NCBI GenBank assembly: GCA_003342895.1
Contig: PTFA01000055.1
Location: 4,657,877-4,721,876, forward strand
DNA: 64,000 bases
Direction of reading: 5' to 3'
From: Casuarius casuarius
Taxonomy: Eukaryota; Chordata; Aves; Casuariiformes; Casuariidae
This document shows, piece after piece, positions 26,101-36,859 of the stretch. The notes under the pieces are model-generated. The model was not told the DNA's origin and made no database searches. It saw only the letters and a program-made list of their open reading frames with translations. A program made the position numbers and the translations under genes. Within the stretch, counting starts at the first letter, position 1, and the number at the start of each line of letters is the position of its first letter.

Positions 26101-26240
26101 TGCAGGAGGCTTCCTGGCCCTCCTGGCCCTGTCCCCAGGCAGGGCCATCTCTGTGCCCTCCCTGTGGGCAATGCCGGGTCTGTATCTGCCTCCTGCTCGA
26201 CTGGGCTCCGCCAGCTCTTAACCCATGTCCTCGCTGGTGC
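23170..26240. other. Unannotated unique sequence, no gene seen
   Basis: A 13-base T run sits at 23577-23589. Otherwise this is mixed AT-leaning sequence. I found no recognised transposon, RNA gene or plausible exon. Confidence 0.4.
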
Positions 26241-26257
26241 CTGGGTCGTGTCTCCCA

Positions 26258-26600
26258 CCTGCTCCTGCTCCTGCTCCTGCGGGGATGTCCCAGCGCTGTT
26301 ATCAGCGCAAGGGGTCCGGGACTGGCAGCAGAGGGCAGAGGGACCTGGCCGGGGAAGCCCTTCTGCAAAAGGCCGTCACTGGCAGAGGAGGTCCCTCCTT
26401 TCCCAAAGCTCACAGAAAATGATAGCGCGCAGCAGGTCTGTGCCGGCGCAGCAGATTTTGCCCGGCAGAAGCAGGTCCCACACGGGGCTGTGGTCACTGG
26501 GAGAGGCAAAGGCTGCTGGTGCCGGCCTCGCCGAGGCTGGAGCTCAGGAGGGCTGAGCAGCCCCATCCCGCAGGTGGGCACAGCGGGTGCCTGCTTCCCC
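26258..26600. other. GC-rich patch with a CCTGCT hexamer repeat
   Basis: About four copies of CCTGCT occur at 26258-26280, followed by GC-rich sequence with a CpG cluster at about 26424-26545. The overlapping plus (192 codons) and minus (207 codons) open frames are among the longest in the window. Because they overlap on opposite strands and encode low-complexity proline, serine and glycine-rich sequence, I treat both as by-products of GC content. Confidence 0.35.
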
Positions 26601-26714
26601 TGGGGCAGCATCTCCAGCAGCCTCAGCCCCTCATTTGGGAAAGAAAAGGTGTTCTCCTAACAGAAAGCCTTAGTTCAAACAGAAGTTAATGCAGGAGTAT
26701 CCTGGGACCTTTGT

Positions 26715-26780
26715 TACAAAAGAGGTCGGATCGGATGATCACAGTTGCCCTATCTGGCCTTGTATTGCATTATTGCATTA
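26715..26780 (+). mobile_element. CR1 LINE, 3' tail fragment (sense)
   Basis: GTCGGATCGGATGATCACAG at 26726-26745, followed by CTATCTGGCCTTG, matches the 3' untranslated end of old sauropsid CR1 elements. In that family this sequence precedes short 8-bp tandem repeats. Here it ends in two exact copies of ATTGCATT at 26764-26779, a variant of the usual octamer. That terminal octamer array is the CR1 hallmark and fixes the orientation as plus. The copy is severely 5'-truncated. Confidence 0.75.
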
Positions 26781-26789
26781 TAAGTAATA

Positions 26790-28240
26790 GAATGATAAGG
26801 GCAGCCCCACAAATGATTATATCTGCGATAGGGAATCCCACTGATGATTCCTTGCAGAGACAAATGTCCACTCAGGCAGCCCAGCTCCGCCGGGCCATAG
26901 CCAAAACTTTGCTCTTCTGTGTTGCTCTGTGAGTAGAGGATGGTCAATGTTTAATGACCCTCCACTGTTAATTTTTTGCCACTGCTTGTCAAATGGTCAT
27001 CCACGAGGAGATTAAAAAAAAGAAAGAAGACAGGCAAGCTTCATAATTAACATAGGATTTTCAAGCTGATAAAAACATACGTAGAAGATCACACAAAATC
27101 AAATGGAGTTAATATATTGGCAGATTCTCCAAACTAGTACAGGAAAATTCTCATTTTCCTGAATCAATTTTCATATCCCCTGTCCAGCATCAAAATTATT
27201 ACTTTGTAGTGCCATTCTGAAGAATACATACAGCAAAGTGCTCTAGAATTAAATAGACAATGATAACCTCTCCTCAGAGTTTTTTCTAACCATCATATAG
27301 AATGTAGTAGATACATATAGAGTTACTGCCGAATTTCATAGGATTGTTAAAATATATAGAAAGGACATTACTCTTTATGAAAGCTATTGGGTTTTGAAAT
27401 GATTTCTTTAGATTCCTTCTGATTTCAGTCCTATTACATACATGGAACTTTTTTGGCACAGAGGCAGATTTTGTGTCTTTCACAGGCCCATAGCCGAGAT
27501 CTGCTGTAGACCTGCTGCTGAACCAAATATAGCAGTCTTGACATGCTATTGGATGGGTTTATTGGGCCACCTTTGGGTAACTCTGGTAAAAAAAAAGAGG
27601 TGCATTTCACAGCCTAAAAATGAAACAGCATTAAATTTAATGGAACATTCTTAATGTAATAAGGCTTAGTACTTTATAGCTAAATTCATGCACCATCATT
27701 CATTAATTAGTCCTAAGAGGTTGTGAAGAAAATAATATCTCCATATTATAGATGAAGAAACTTAAGAAATGGATTTCAGAATAATATTTAGAAAAGGAAG
27801 ATGTTCCTAGTTCTTCTCTAATAGACTATTCTTTAAACCAAAGGTGAGTGTCTAGACCTCAGACTGCCTATTAGGCAAGAGGGGCCCAGATCAATACACC
27901 TTGGAAGTTTATCCAAATTAGAAAATGTGCACAGTGTTGCTCAAGCACATCTGTATTTGATGTGGTTTAGAAAAGCTCTATTTGTCTTCAAAGCAATAAC
28001 AGTTTGCTCTCTCATTTCTCACTAATGAGCCCTTCAGAAATGTAAAATACTTCCGGAGGGACTCTGCTTCAGGAAATCTCTGTTCTTCCCAGGCTGGCTA
28101 CTTGCACCAATGGATGCAGAAGCGTCATTCTCCAGCTGTAGCGCTGGAGACATAGTTTTGACGCTGCTGCAGACATACTCTAAAATAGTGCCGGACCCCA
28201 TGTTATTGCACAGTGACTCTAATTTAGTGCAATATCAAGC
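26790..28240. other. Unannotated AT-leaning sequence
   Basis: No gene or repeat family was recognised. The stretch from 27000 to 27450 is AT-rich, with no motif strong enough to call. Confidence 0.4.
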
Positions 28241-28299
28241 AGTACCAATGCAGTGGCATGTGTTGTGTTGCGCTGTGCAGCGCTGACCCCGACTGTGCA

Positions 28300-28815
28300 C
28301 CCTGCTCCTGGCTGTGCCTCTCCCCGCTTCTCCCTTCCCCTCCTCATGGCAGAGCGATGCCACAAGCCGGCCCCCCCCCGCAGCAGTGGGGAGAAAGGGG
28401 AGGGATGGCAGCCGGGCACCGTTCCCAGCTCGCTGCCCTGCATGCAGGACTCTCGGCAATGCACGGACCCCCATTGCCATGCAGGATCACTGGGCTCCTG
28501 AGCGCCTCCTCTTCCTCTCCCGACCCCTGAGAGCTGGCTGATGAAGGAGAAGAGGAAGAGAGACCTTTGCCACCTGCCCACTGTTCCCTGAGCCACCACC
28601 GCCCCTTATCCCTACTGCAAAAAATTGATGATACAGTGATACCTTTCGGTATCTTTGGCATGATGGGTTCAAAGCCGGCTGCTCTGCAAGCCCAGCCCCA
28701 GCCCCGTCGCCTGGTGCAGGGCTCCCCGCTCGGCCCTCTCCGGGGAGCAGGCGGCAGCGCAGCTTCCCAGGGCCGCGCGTGGCTCGCTGCCCAGCCTGCG
28801 CGCAGGGTGCAGGGG
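28300..28815. promoter_or_regulatory. GC-rich patch with a dense CpG cluster at its 3' end
   Basis: GC content is raised throughout. A run of nine C lies at 28372-28380. CpG density is highest at 28705-28803, with more than a dozen CpG in about 100 bases. The patch ends abruptly at about 28820, where strongly AT-rich, conserved-looking DNA begins. Open frames on both strands here are GC artefacts. A regulatory role is an inference from composition only. Confidence 0.35.
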
Positions 28816-28849
28816 CCACCCTGACTTTATAAAGTGCTTAACGTCTTCT

Positions 28850-29125
28850 GGGACAGGCTAGTGCATCAAGAGATGCAAATTTTAATAAATAGGGGCTATA
28901 AAGGATTTTGCTATCTTTACTGAAATTTATTAGGCAAGATTGTGCTGTAATTTAACCAATGCAGCCGTGGGAAGTCAGTCAGCGGTTTTGCACAGCAGTG
29001 AGGGGTGATGTTCAGCTCACTTAATTCCTTTTTCCTAAATAATGAGGAAGAGGACAGGGGACTAATTTAAAAGTTTATTCTGATTTAATTACACCATTTC
29101 TTGTTATCAGACCTACTCTGAGTTT
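28850..29125. promoter_or_regulatory. Candidate conserved noncoding element
   Basis: This AT-rich block contains an exact POU octamer, ATGCAAAT at 28873-28880, along with several TTTAAT/TTAATT homeodomain-like motifs. It borders a CpG cluster. Vertebrate developmental enhancers often look like this, but the call rests on composition and motifs alone. An alignment with other amniotes would be needed to support it. Confidence 0.3.
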
Positions 29126-29129
29126 TTGT

Positions 29130-30350
29130 TGCTATGTTTGATCCCTTATATTCCATTTAAACTTGACCTGAGATTATTGGTGAAATTCCTTTTGGCATCA
29201 TAAAAAGCAGGATCAGGCCAAGGGCTCTGACTACTAATACTAAGGTCTAAATCTCCAGAAAGGAGTGCACAGACCCTGAGGGACAGGTGAAATCAGTCCT
29301 GTAACATATATGTGGATGCAACTATAACATGCATTGGGAAGTGGGGCAGATGCAGTGGCCTGACAGCTGTGATGTCCTGTCACAGCGCGTAGACAAGTCA
29401 CACCAGGAGACGCTGCTGGGGCCGGAGTCCCCTTGGCCTCAGCTTCCCAGTCCCACAATAAACCTCTCTTGCCAAAGCATGTTTATCACATCCAATGTTT
29501 TTAATCCACACACTAGACTTTCTGTTTTTCTCCAGACTAGTAGTAGCATCACAAACAGTTCCCCCACCTCCAGAAAAGGTCCACTCGCTTTTGAGTGATT
29601 TCTGGAACCTGTCTCCCCTCCCCATTTTCCCTAGTTTTTCTTTCCCTGATGTTTTCTATTCCAGTGCAGATATTTCGCTCAGGGTGTCACTGCGCATTTA
29701 TAGTGTTTTCCTGTATGTTTTCGTCTTATCTGGCGGTACATCAAGTTGTGTGCCACAGAATGCAGTGATATGGAAAGGAGTAGGAGCTTCAAATTCATCT
29801 TGGTGAGCTGATGCAAACTCCTGCCTCTCTTCTCTGCACATGTTCAGGGAGTGGGGAGCAAACTCAATAAATGTATAGAAAAATATTATGTAAAAAGAAA
29901 ATGGAAAAGATGCAAGGAAATGCGTACGTATAAAAAACTCACCATATATTCTCACATGATAGTGGGACAATATTTAATATCAGCAAACTATATCAAAGCA
30001 GTCTGAGGCTCAGGAACCTGTGATTACATTGCTTTTCTTCCTCATGCTCTTGTCCACCCTTCAAACAGCACTCACTGCATTCCCAGCAGAAGTAATAATC
30101 AGTAAATCAGGCAAAATCAGTAAACTCACGGAAGCTCACTAGAGTAACTGGTATTACGTCATCTTAGTTTATGTCAATATATACTCTCAGTAAAGGGTGA
30201 GATACGGGCTGACTGCTCAGAGCTAGAAGGATGCGCACATAGGTGGATGTGCGGTGGAGTAAGAAGGCACATAGAGGGGCACACAGACTGCAGGCTTGTA
30301 GCTAATGTCTGCTGTCTCTGTGAGTGCTGCCTTGGATAAGGCACCCGTGT
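29130..30350. other. Unannotated unique sequence, no gene seen
   Basis: Mixed sequence with no recognised coding frame or transposon. A decayed AT-rich portion at 29860-30000 has no identifiable origin. Confidence 0.4.
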
Positions 30351-30356
30351 GCCCTC

Positions 30357-30373
30357 TGTGTGTGTGTGTGTGT
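30357..30373. repeat. Short (TG)n microsatellite
   Basis: A TG dinucleotide run of about 17 bases. A short CACACACA stretch follows within about 25 bases, so the two could pair, but the lengths are small. Confidence 0.9.
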
Positions 30374-30379
30374 CCCAGC

Positions 30380-31165
30380 TGTGGACCCTCCACACACAAA
30401 CCTTTGCCATCTGCCTACTTTCGAGAAGTGTTATGAGGGTTCACTAGGTAAAATCTGGAAAATGCAAAAACATTAATGAGAGGAACTGAAATGGTCCATT
30501 TTCAGTCTGAAGAAATGTATTCCAATTTTCTCAGCTTAAATGTGCAGAGGGACTCCACTGTTAAAATGCTTCATAGGTCAACTATTGATGTGAACTTTTC
30601 ATGTCCCAGCCATGACAGAAGGCCTGTGTTCACTGATATTTGAATGGTTTCTATTTTCCTTCCCAAGCTCTTGAGATCAGATCTTCTCTCTGGTGAAGTT
30701 AATGAGCCCTGATTAACTTAAGCTTTAGAGTGGTTATAGAAAAGCAGGTTTGGCTTGATTTTAAGTCCAGATGTGGGTCCATCACTCACCTGAACAAAAG
30801 TGCAGGACTTGAGAGACTACCTTGGTTTCTGCTTTAGCTTTTTTGGAGTATTCCAGATTTTGCTTTCATCCTCCTATGTCCATGAAAATCAAACTTAAAC
30901 GCATCAAAGTAGGAACTAACAAATGAAAAGGAGTAGCATGAACTTTCATATGCAATTACATGCCTTGTACATGAGGTATTGCTCCCCAGTACAATTTTAA
31001 AACCATGGAAGCTTGCCAAATACTAGTGTATACTGAAATGTTTTCTGGAACTGGAGGGCTAATTAGAATTTTTAGATTAGCCATCAGTGAGGATACATCA
31101 AGCTCAGGAAAGCTATAATTTATTTGTCTGTATAAAATTTTCTCCTATTATAATTAGAGCTGGTC
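30380..31165. other. Unannotated unique sequence, no gene seen
   Basis: AT-leaning sequence leading into a CR1 fragment. I recognise no gene. Confidence 0.4.
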
Positions 31166-31171
31166 TGATAA

Positions 31172-31305
31172 CATAAATTCATAGGCACATAGGATTGGGA
31201 GGTACTTTCTATGCCATCATGTCCAGTTCTCTAGTTTTGAAGGCAACTATACCATGTAATGCCTGCTGCAAACTGTCCAAGTTGCATCTTAAAGATAGCT
31301 AGTGC
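31172..31305 (-). mobile_element. CR1 LINE, 3' end fragment (antisense)
   Basis: The plus strand reads as the reverse complement of an old CR1 3' end. ATTCATAGGCACATAGGATT at 31177-31196 stands where the inverted octamers lie in the family. It is followed by a decayed form of the stretch beginning with GTCCAGTTCTCT, and by AAGATAGCTAGTG at 31291-31303, which corresponds to a conserved point further into the 3' region. Only about 130 bases are recognisable. Heavy divergence implies an ancient insertion. Confidence 0.65.
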
Positions 31306-31336
31306 TTTATTTTCTTTTTTCTTTTTCTTCCCCACA
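31306..31336. repeat. Pyrimidine tract
   Basis: A T/C-only tract of about 30 bases directly beyond the recognisable CR1 end. It is low-complexity sequence with no coding role evident. Confidence 0.6.
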
Positions 31337-31339
31337 TTT

Positions 31340-33585
31340 TTGGAAAGACATAGGCTGCAGACTGCAAGTTTGTTAATGAATGTTTCACAAAAAGTGAACT
31401 AGGGCTAGGTTTGTTAAGCATCCTATTCTTGTAGCTAATTTGAGAACATCTACTAATGATGCTGATGAAATGCTGTCTGGACAATCATTCTACTTCTTAA
31501 GAAAACAGCAGTCTGAAGACTTGCTACTCAGAAATATAGATCACCTAGAAGTGTGGTGTTTACATACTTCCAAAGTTCTAAATTATGGAGCTTGTCTAGT
31601 TGGGAGTGCTATAAAAATAAGGCATAGAGCAAATCCTTGGACAGGTATATGTTGCATTTTGTATATTTTCCCTGTTCTGTGTAATCCCCAAAACTTGTGA
31701 TGCTCTATAAGAAAGAAGTTAGCTGCATTGTTGTCAAGACAAACAGTAGCTGCATTTTTCCGATATATAGGACTCTGCCAATATGGCATTAAAAAACTAT
31801 TAGATTGTTTTTATGATAGTGCTTACAACCTGTGTAAATATGGTATCTATCCTAATGATTATTTAAGTTTTTCACCAGACACTATTGATTGGGTGCGATT
31901 CATAAAGGCTAGTCTGAGTTCTTGAGGTTTCCTTCCTTAGCCAGTAGAGAGAAATGGGTTCCACCAGGCAGCATTCAGAGCAGTGCAGTTGTGCTCCCTA
32001 TTGGAATAACCTACCACAGGAGCCTTTCTGACCAAAATCAATCAGTCGGGTTAGCCTTTGTGACTACCCACAGTTGACTTATGCCACAGATGAACTTGAC
32101 TTACTGTTTTAACATTGGAGAATACAACAGGCGTTGTCACAGGCAATGCGCTTCCCCCTGGAGGACTGCCTACTCTGATATTTACTGTGACAGAAAGAAA
32201 TTCTCTAGCTACCTGCAGAACAGCAGGATCAAACCCCACATCCTGCTATTACTTAGTCATGTCGTATGACCCCTTTCATTAACTGATCAGGAATATGATC
32301 GAGGTTAACTCCTTGTCCACTGAGAAGTAAGCAGAAGCACCATATCTTTTATGGGAACACCTCACTGAGCATGTAAACTTCTTACACAGAAAGCCACATG
32401 AGAGTAAGGAAAAATTCCAAAATGCCTCATCTGCAAAGAGCCTAAACAACTCTGAAACACACCTCCTCCTTTTGGTTGCAGCTTGAAGCCCTGGGGGGTG
32501 TCTGGGGCTCGGTAAACCACGCCCAAGTCCTCGTATGACCTTATTGCTGCTGCCCACACTGTATTAATCTGTACTTGTCCAAAAAGGAATGAGCACATTG
32601 CAGAAAACCAGTTTTTTTTCTGGAAAAGTGCGGAGGTTCGTGATGTCAAGACGGGACTGACGAGAGAGCTGGACATCCCAGTCCAAGTGGTGTCAGAAGG
32701 ACGCCCAGGCTCCTCTCCCCTCTTGTTCTGCCTCCTCCAGAGCAGTCTGGGCTCTGCTTTCATTCACCAAGGAGGGCAGGACCTGAAGGGGACAACAGTC
32801 TGCAAACACCAGCCAAAGTCGTGGCAGGTGCTCGTAGATGGGTCCTGCCCGAGCTGGATACAGCGGCGTGCAGCGTAGGCCCTCTGAAAGGCTGCCGGCG
32901 GGGACCAGCCGGGGCTCCCTGCATGGCCACCGGGACCCCCAAGCAGATCAGTGCCTGCAATAAAAAAGTTAATAGTAAGCATGTTATCCTGCTTTACTAG
33001 GTTCAATAGAGAATTTAAACAATGCTAAAAGCACCACAAAATCAGCCAATATATAGCTTATGATCCGCACAGCAGGCATGGCCTCCTATTTTTGCATTTG
33101 TACTGGGACTAGAGGGGGAAATAAATCTAGTTTTGTGGGTCATTCAATATGCTAAGGAGGTGATAGCTGGGAAATGAGAGGTAGAAGGAAAAAACCCTTT
33201 CTGATTATCGAAATATGTAGATCTGTCTCCATTCCTGAAAAAATAAAAAGATGGATGTTCACATGCAACTCCAGGGGCTTATTAATTAGGGGATGGAGGA
33301 AGGGAAATATGTAAAAGTTTGGTATCTTAATGCTTGAAGGTACCAAAATTTCTCTTGAGTCTTTAGTGACTACTGCTCAGCTCTTTATCTTCTGGAAGTT
33401 CAGTAAAATATCTTATTAAATTCCAGACCTGATATGTATTGCAGTACAGAAGCAGCTGGTAATTTTGAAGGAATATTTGTGTTAACTGCTGTGTTCTGTG
33501 GAGACTTAATATAAAGAAATGTATTCAGGAACTCAGTTCGCTATATTGGCAATGGGAATTGGGAGCATCACTGAAAGGAGCTGCC
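31340..33585. other. Unannotated sequence, no gene seen
   Basis: The part from 31440 to 31930 has a run of medium-length open frames but no recognisable product. The part from 32460 to 32930 is more GC-rich with overlapping frames on both strands. I recognise no transposon. Confidence 0.4.
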
Positions 33586-33589
33586 TCTT

Positions 33590-33800
33590 ATTCATTTCTC
33601 AGGTTTAATTTTATTAACGGATGCAAATGATTTGTTAAACAAATATAAAACAAAAGAAAAAGGGGAATAAACTCTGTGTCTACACTGGGCTCTTCAGTCC
33701 AAACATCCCATAAAAATAACCAAAAAAACCCTAGGTATTAATTGCATTTTATCTTAGATTTACACATATAGTCTTAATAAAAGCCCTTGAAAGGAAACAG
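33590..33800. promoter_or_regulatory. Candidate conserved noncoding element
   Basis: AT-rich sequence with an exact octamer ATGCAAAT at 33621-33628, followed by TTTGTTAAAC and AT-rich motifs. Its style is similar to the block at 34.4-35.3 kb. The evidence is compositional only and the call is tentative. Confidence 0.2.
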
Positions 33801-33809
33801 CTAAAGAAA

Positions 33810-34385
33810 CCACCTTAAAACTTCAGCATTTTTGTGTCAGTCACACATTTTCTTGAAGGCCAGGTCCCTGTTTAAGGTCTAATGTGTTTGGAGAGCAAAA
33901 AGAACTGTGTGTTATTAGGCAGAATCCCTTTTATACACAGGGAATTGGATCAATTTGACCCTGATTGTCTCTCTCCACTTTATTGTCCCACTACTTCAAA
34001 CACCCGGCCCTGGGCATTATCTTAAGGAAGAGGCTGATTGAACTGTAGGTCTGACACTTGTCAGTTGTGGATAATGTTGGTTTCAGTCAGTCATGTTCAC
34101 ACATAAATGAGCCATGACAGAGACAGACTGTTGAATAGAAAAAGCAGTTTTACTGTGGATAACCTTCTTGTATAAAAGCAACAAACAATAAAGTCTGTTC
34201 CTCAGGAAAACAGCCTGAAATAAGTAACAGAGTGATATATTATTTCTTTTGCTACCAAGAATTGTCCATTTGGAAACAGTCAACTTACTGGAAAAATGGT
34301 AAAATGACTGTAATTAGAAAAGTTCCTTCTGTTGCATAACATAACTCAGAAAACTCCAGCCCGGTTTGCTCTCATGAATGGGAGA
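33810..34385. other. Unannotated AT-leaning sequence
   Basis: No gene or recognised repeat. It leads directly into the enhancer-like block that starts near 34390. Confidence 0.4.
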
Positions 34386-34490
34386 CATTGTTGTATATGA
34401 AGAATGGCAGCGGCGTCATTATGACATCAATTCTGCCGTCGAAAATGGTGATGCACATCTTGATTAAAACAGCCAAAATAGAAATTCCAT

Positions 34491-34494
<4 letters not shown>

Positions 34495-34526
<32 letters not shown>
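34495..34526. repeat. (TC)16 microsatellite
   Basis: Thirty-two bases of perfect TC dinucleotide repeat, the longest pure microsatellite in the window. It is likely polymorphic in length. Pure polypyrimidine mirror repeats can form triplex (H-DNA) structures. Confidence 0.95.
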
Positions 34527-34528
<2 letters not shown>

Positions 34529-34696
34529 GATTTTTCTTTCCTTCTGTTTGTCTAGAAATCAGAAATATACTTCCATTCTACGGAGAGAGTGAAAAGCGTG
34601 ATTCACGTTCAGAGTCTTCTAATTGGAAAAAATTAAAAACAATACAAGCTCATTTCTATCCATGTGATGTCACTACAACTCTGCAATGTACAGTGC

Positions 34697-34744
34697 AGAA
34701 GGAAAGAAAAAAGAAAAAAAGAAGAAAGGGTGGAAGGAAGGGGT
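34697..34744. repeat. Purine-rich tract
   Basis: Forty-eight bases are A or G apart from a single T at 34731, ending in GGGG before an eight-base T run. It lies about 170 bases downstream of the (TC)16 tract, so the two could pair as complementary polypyrimidine and polypurine sequences. Confidence 0.75.
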
Positions 34745-35340
34745 TTTTTTTAAAGCAAATACAACTCCACCACACTTTCAAAGCAATTTGCATAAACGTC
34801 TCTCCCATGATTTTTTTATTTATGGCCCCTAAGTTTCTAATTAAATACTAATTAATACTATCACCAGAATTGTCTCCCATCCTCATCTCTTCATAGCTTT
34901 GTCACTTTGATTAATGCATAGTCATTTATTAACTTATTTAACAAGCTGAGGTGCCTCATGACAAACCAGATTAAATTATCCCCATAACAGTCTCATTACT
35001 GGAAAAAAGGAGTTTTAAACTTAATAAAAATTATCCTCAATAATGTTAAAGCTTTTTCATTGCAACCTTAGAAGATGGAAATAGGTTTTTTGTTTGATTT
35101 ATAATATATGGAGTTGTATAAAGCATCCATTAATAAAATTTATATGTTCATTTAAGCTTGATCATTGCAGTGGTTCTGTAGCCCTGGGTGCTTATTATTT
35201 AACTTTTGCTGTATTTATGAAGATAATTAATGTTCTGACCAGACAGGGACTAAAATACCCACTAGAATGAGATAATTAGGGGCATAAATAACATTTAGGT
35301 CATGTGTTTTGCTTTTTTAATTAATTGTTTTGTTTTCCAG

Positions 35341-35631
35341 CTAAACCTGATAAAGAGGAATCAGAGTTTGCCTAGGGATTATGATGACTTTGCATGAGAC
35401 AACTTAAAACTGCTGGAATCAGCTGGGAAGCTGTGCCTGGGACTGCCGACCTCTGCCCCGACGGGTCGGGTGCAGCGCCGCGGGACCCCTGCCCTCCCAG
35501 GATCTTCCCAGCCTCATCCCACCCTCTTCCCTGCCAGCCCGGAGGAGAGCCGGGCGGAGGCACGAGCGAGCGTCCCACCAGAGAGCCTCCTGGCTGCGGG
35601 GCGAGGAGGATGGAGATGCCCCCGCTGTAGG
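35341..35631 (+). other. Exon-like segment with splice motifs, CpG-rich
   Basis: A strong acceptor-like sequence (T-rich tract with TAATTAATTG, then TTTTGTTTTCCAG) ends at 35340. About 290 bases later CTGTAG is followed by GTAATAAG at 35631, a usable donor. The 3' half is GC- and CpG-rich. An open frame of about 78 codons begins near 35394 and ends at the TAG just before the donor, but no protein is recognised. This could be an exon of a noncoding RNA, a 5' untranslated exon, or coincidence. Confidence 0.3.
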
Positions 35632-35760
35632 TAATAAGGATATTCATAACCAAGCCGTGCCAAACAACGCAGCCTGCTGACAGGCCGAGAGGGACGGGGA
35701 GCCGCTGCAAGCTGCGAGAGCCCCTCAAATGTACGGGCTCGCAGGCTCCCAGAGGATGTG
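35435..35760. promoter_or_regulatory. Compact CpG-rich patch
   Basis: I counted about 24 CpG in roughly 325 bases, against a background of a few per kilobase. It overlaps the exon-like segment and directly adjoins the AT-rich enhancer-like block. A promoter with first exon, or an enhancer core, would both fit. Confidence 0.4.
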
Positions 35761-35769
35761 CTGGTTTTG

Positions 35770-36850
35770 AGCTGCAGCCCTTCTGCTGCTTGATTTCCAC
35801 ATGTGGGAAGGGTTGAAATAGGCTGGCAAGCAGCAGTTCACTGCATTTACTCCTAGAGATTCATTCTTCCCCAGGGTTATTTTCATAATGTTATATTTAT
35901 TATTTATTCCAGTTTCCTTTAACAAGAACCCCCCTGTCATTCTACCTATGTGCACCTTAAGCAACATGTATAAATCATATAAAAATAATAGGAATGTAGT
36001 CATTTGAATGGAAAACAAAGTCACCCCTCTTTAGCACCTAGTTTGTCCTAATTCCAGTGCATTCCCCAAATGGGAGCAGAGATAAGTCTTATGAGATAGC
36101 TAGTGCATTTGGAGGAAAGGGAAGGTATGCTCCCAAGTTGAGGTGTTCTGGAGAAAACACTAACTATTCATTGCTGTGCCTGAGGAATAGATCAAGTGAT
36201 ACTTTAGAGGAAAAAAAGCACCAAAGCCCAGATATTCTTGAATATGTTGTGGCAAGCTCCCAGTGATCGCATATAAAGAGCAGTTGCACCCTAAATAGCT
36301 TTTGAGACTGGATGTTAAACATTAATTTTACAGTCTACCAGGTTATTCCCTATTCTGGTAAATAGAAGCCACGTCTTAGGGGTTTTTGTCCCCAGTGACC
36401 TGGATTTCAGTATGTAATATGACCCAGTAAAGCTGATTAGTGTGATGGTCTTTTCCCCAGCCTCTGATGAATGTTTGCAACAAAATGACACCTTCTAGCT
36501 GTGGAGCCTCAGGACATAAAAAGCAAAAGTGTGTGGCACGTTAAAATTAAAACACAATGACAGAAGTGTGTGTAGAAACCACTCAACAGTCTGTGCTCCT
36601 CCTGCTTTTCTTCTGCAGTAGGTCAGCCTTACTACCTTCTCATGTATGGCCTCTTCTTTTTCCTCTTGCCTTCCCTACTGCTATCTCTTTACTCCCTACC
36701 GGGTTTTGGTTTTGTAGAAACTGAGAATGGGCGAGAGAAGGCTGGTACGCAGGTAGAGGCCAGCCTGACAGCACAGCAGCCAAAGGCCTTTGCCTGGGTT
36801 CATTTCACGGCTTAATAATGATTACAGAACCTGGGCTAAGTCCAGGTTAA
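35770..36850. other. Unannotated sequence, no gene seen
   Basis: Mixed, mostly AT-leaning sequence with no recognised frame or repeat between two enhancer-like blocks. Confidence 0.4.
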
Positions 36851-36859
36851 ATAAGCGCA

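Larger units (their letters stand above)
34390..35340. promoter_or_regulatory. Candidate developmental enhancer block, homeodomain-motif rich
   Basis: Roughly 950 bases of AT-rich DNA hold five exact TAATTA homeodomain core sites, at 34838-34843, 34849-34854, 35224-35229, 35273-35278 and 35318-35323. The left edge (34405-34445) keeps four CpG in an AT-rich context, which is unusual unless the sequence is protected. The middle carries a (TC)16 tract and a purine tract, listed separately. The right end runs into a splice-acceptor-like site at 35340. This is typical of conserved noncoding elements near developmental regulators, but conservation cannot be seen from one sequence. Confidence 0.4.

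Noticed and set aside
25978..26611. Overlapping 192-codon plus and 207-codon minus frames
   Set aside because: They overlap on opposite strands in GC-rich low-complexity DNA, which removes stop codons by composition alone.
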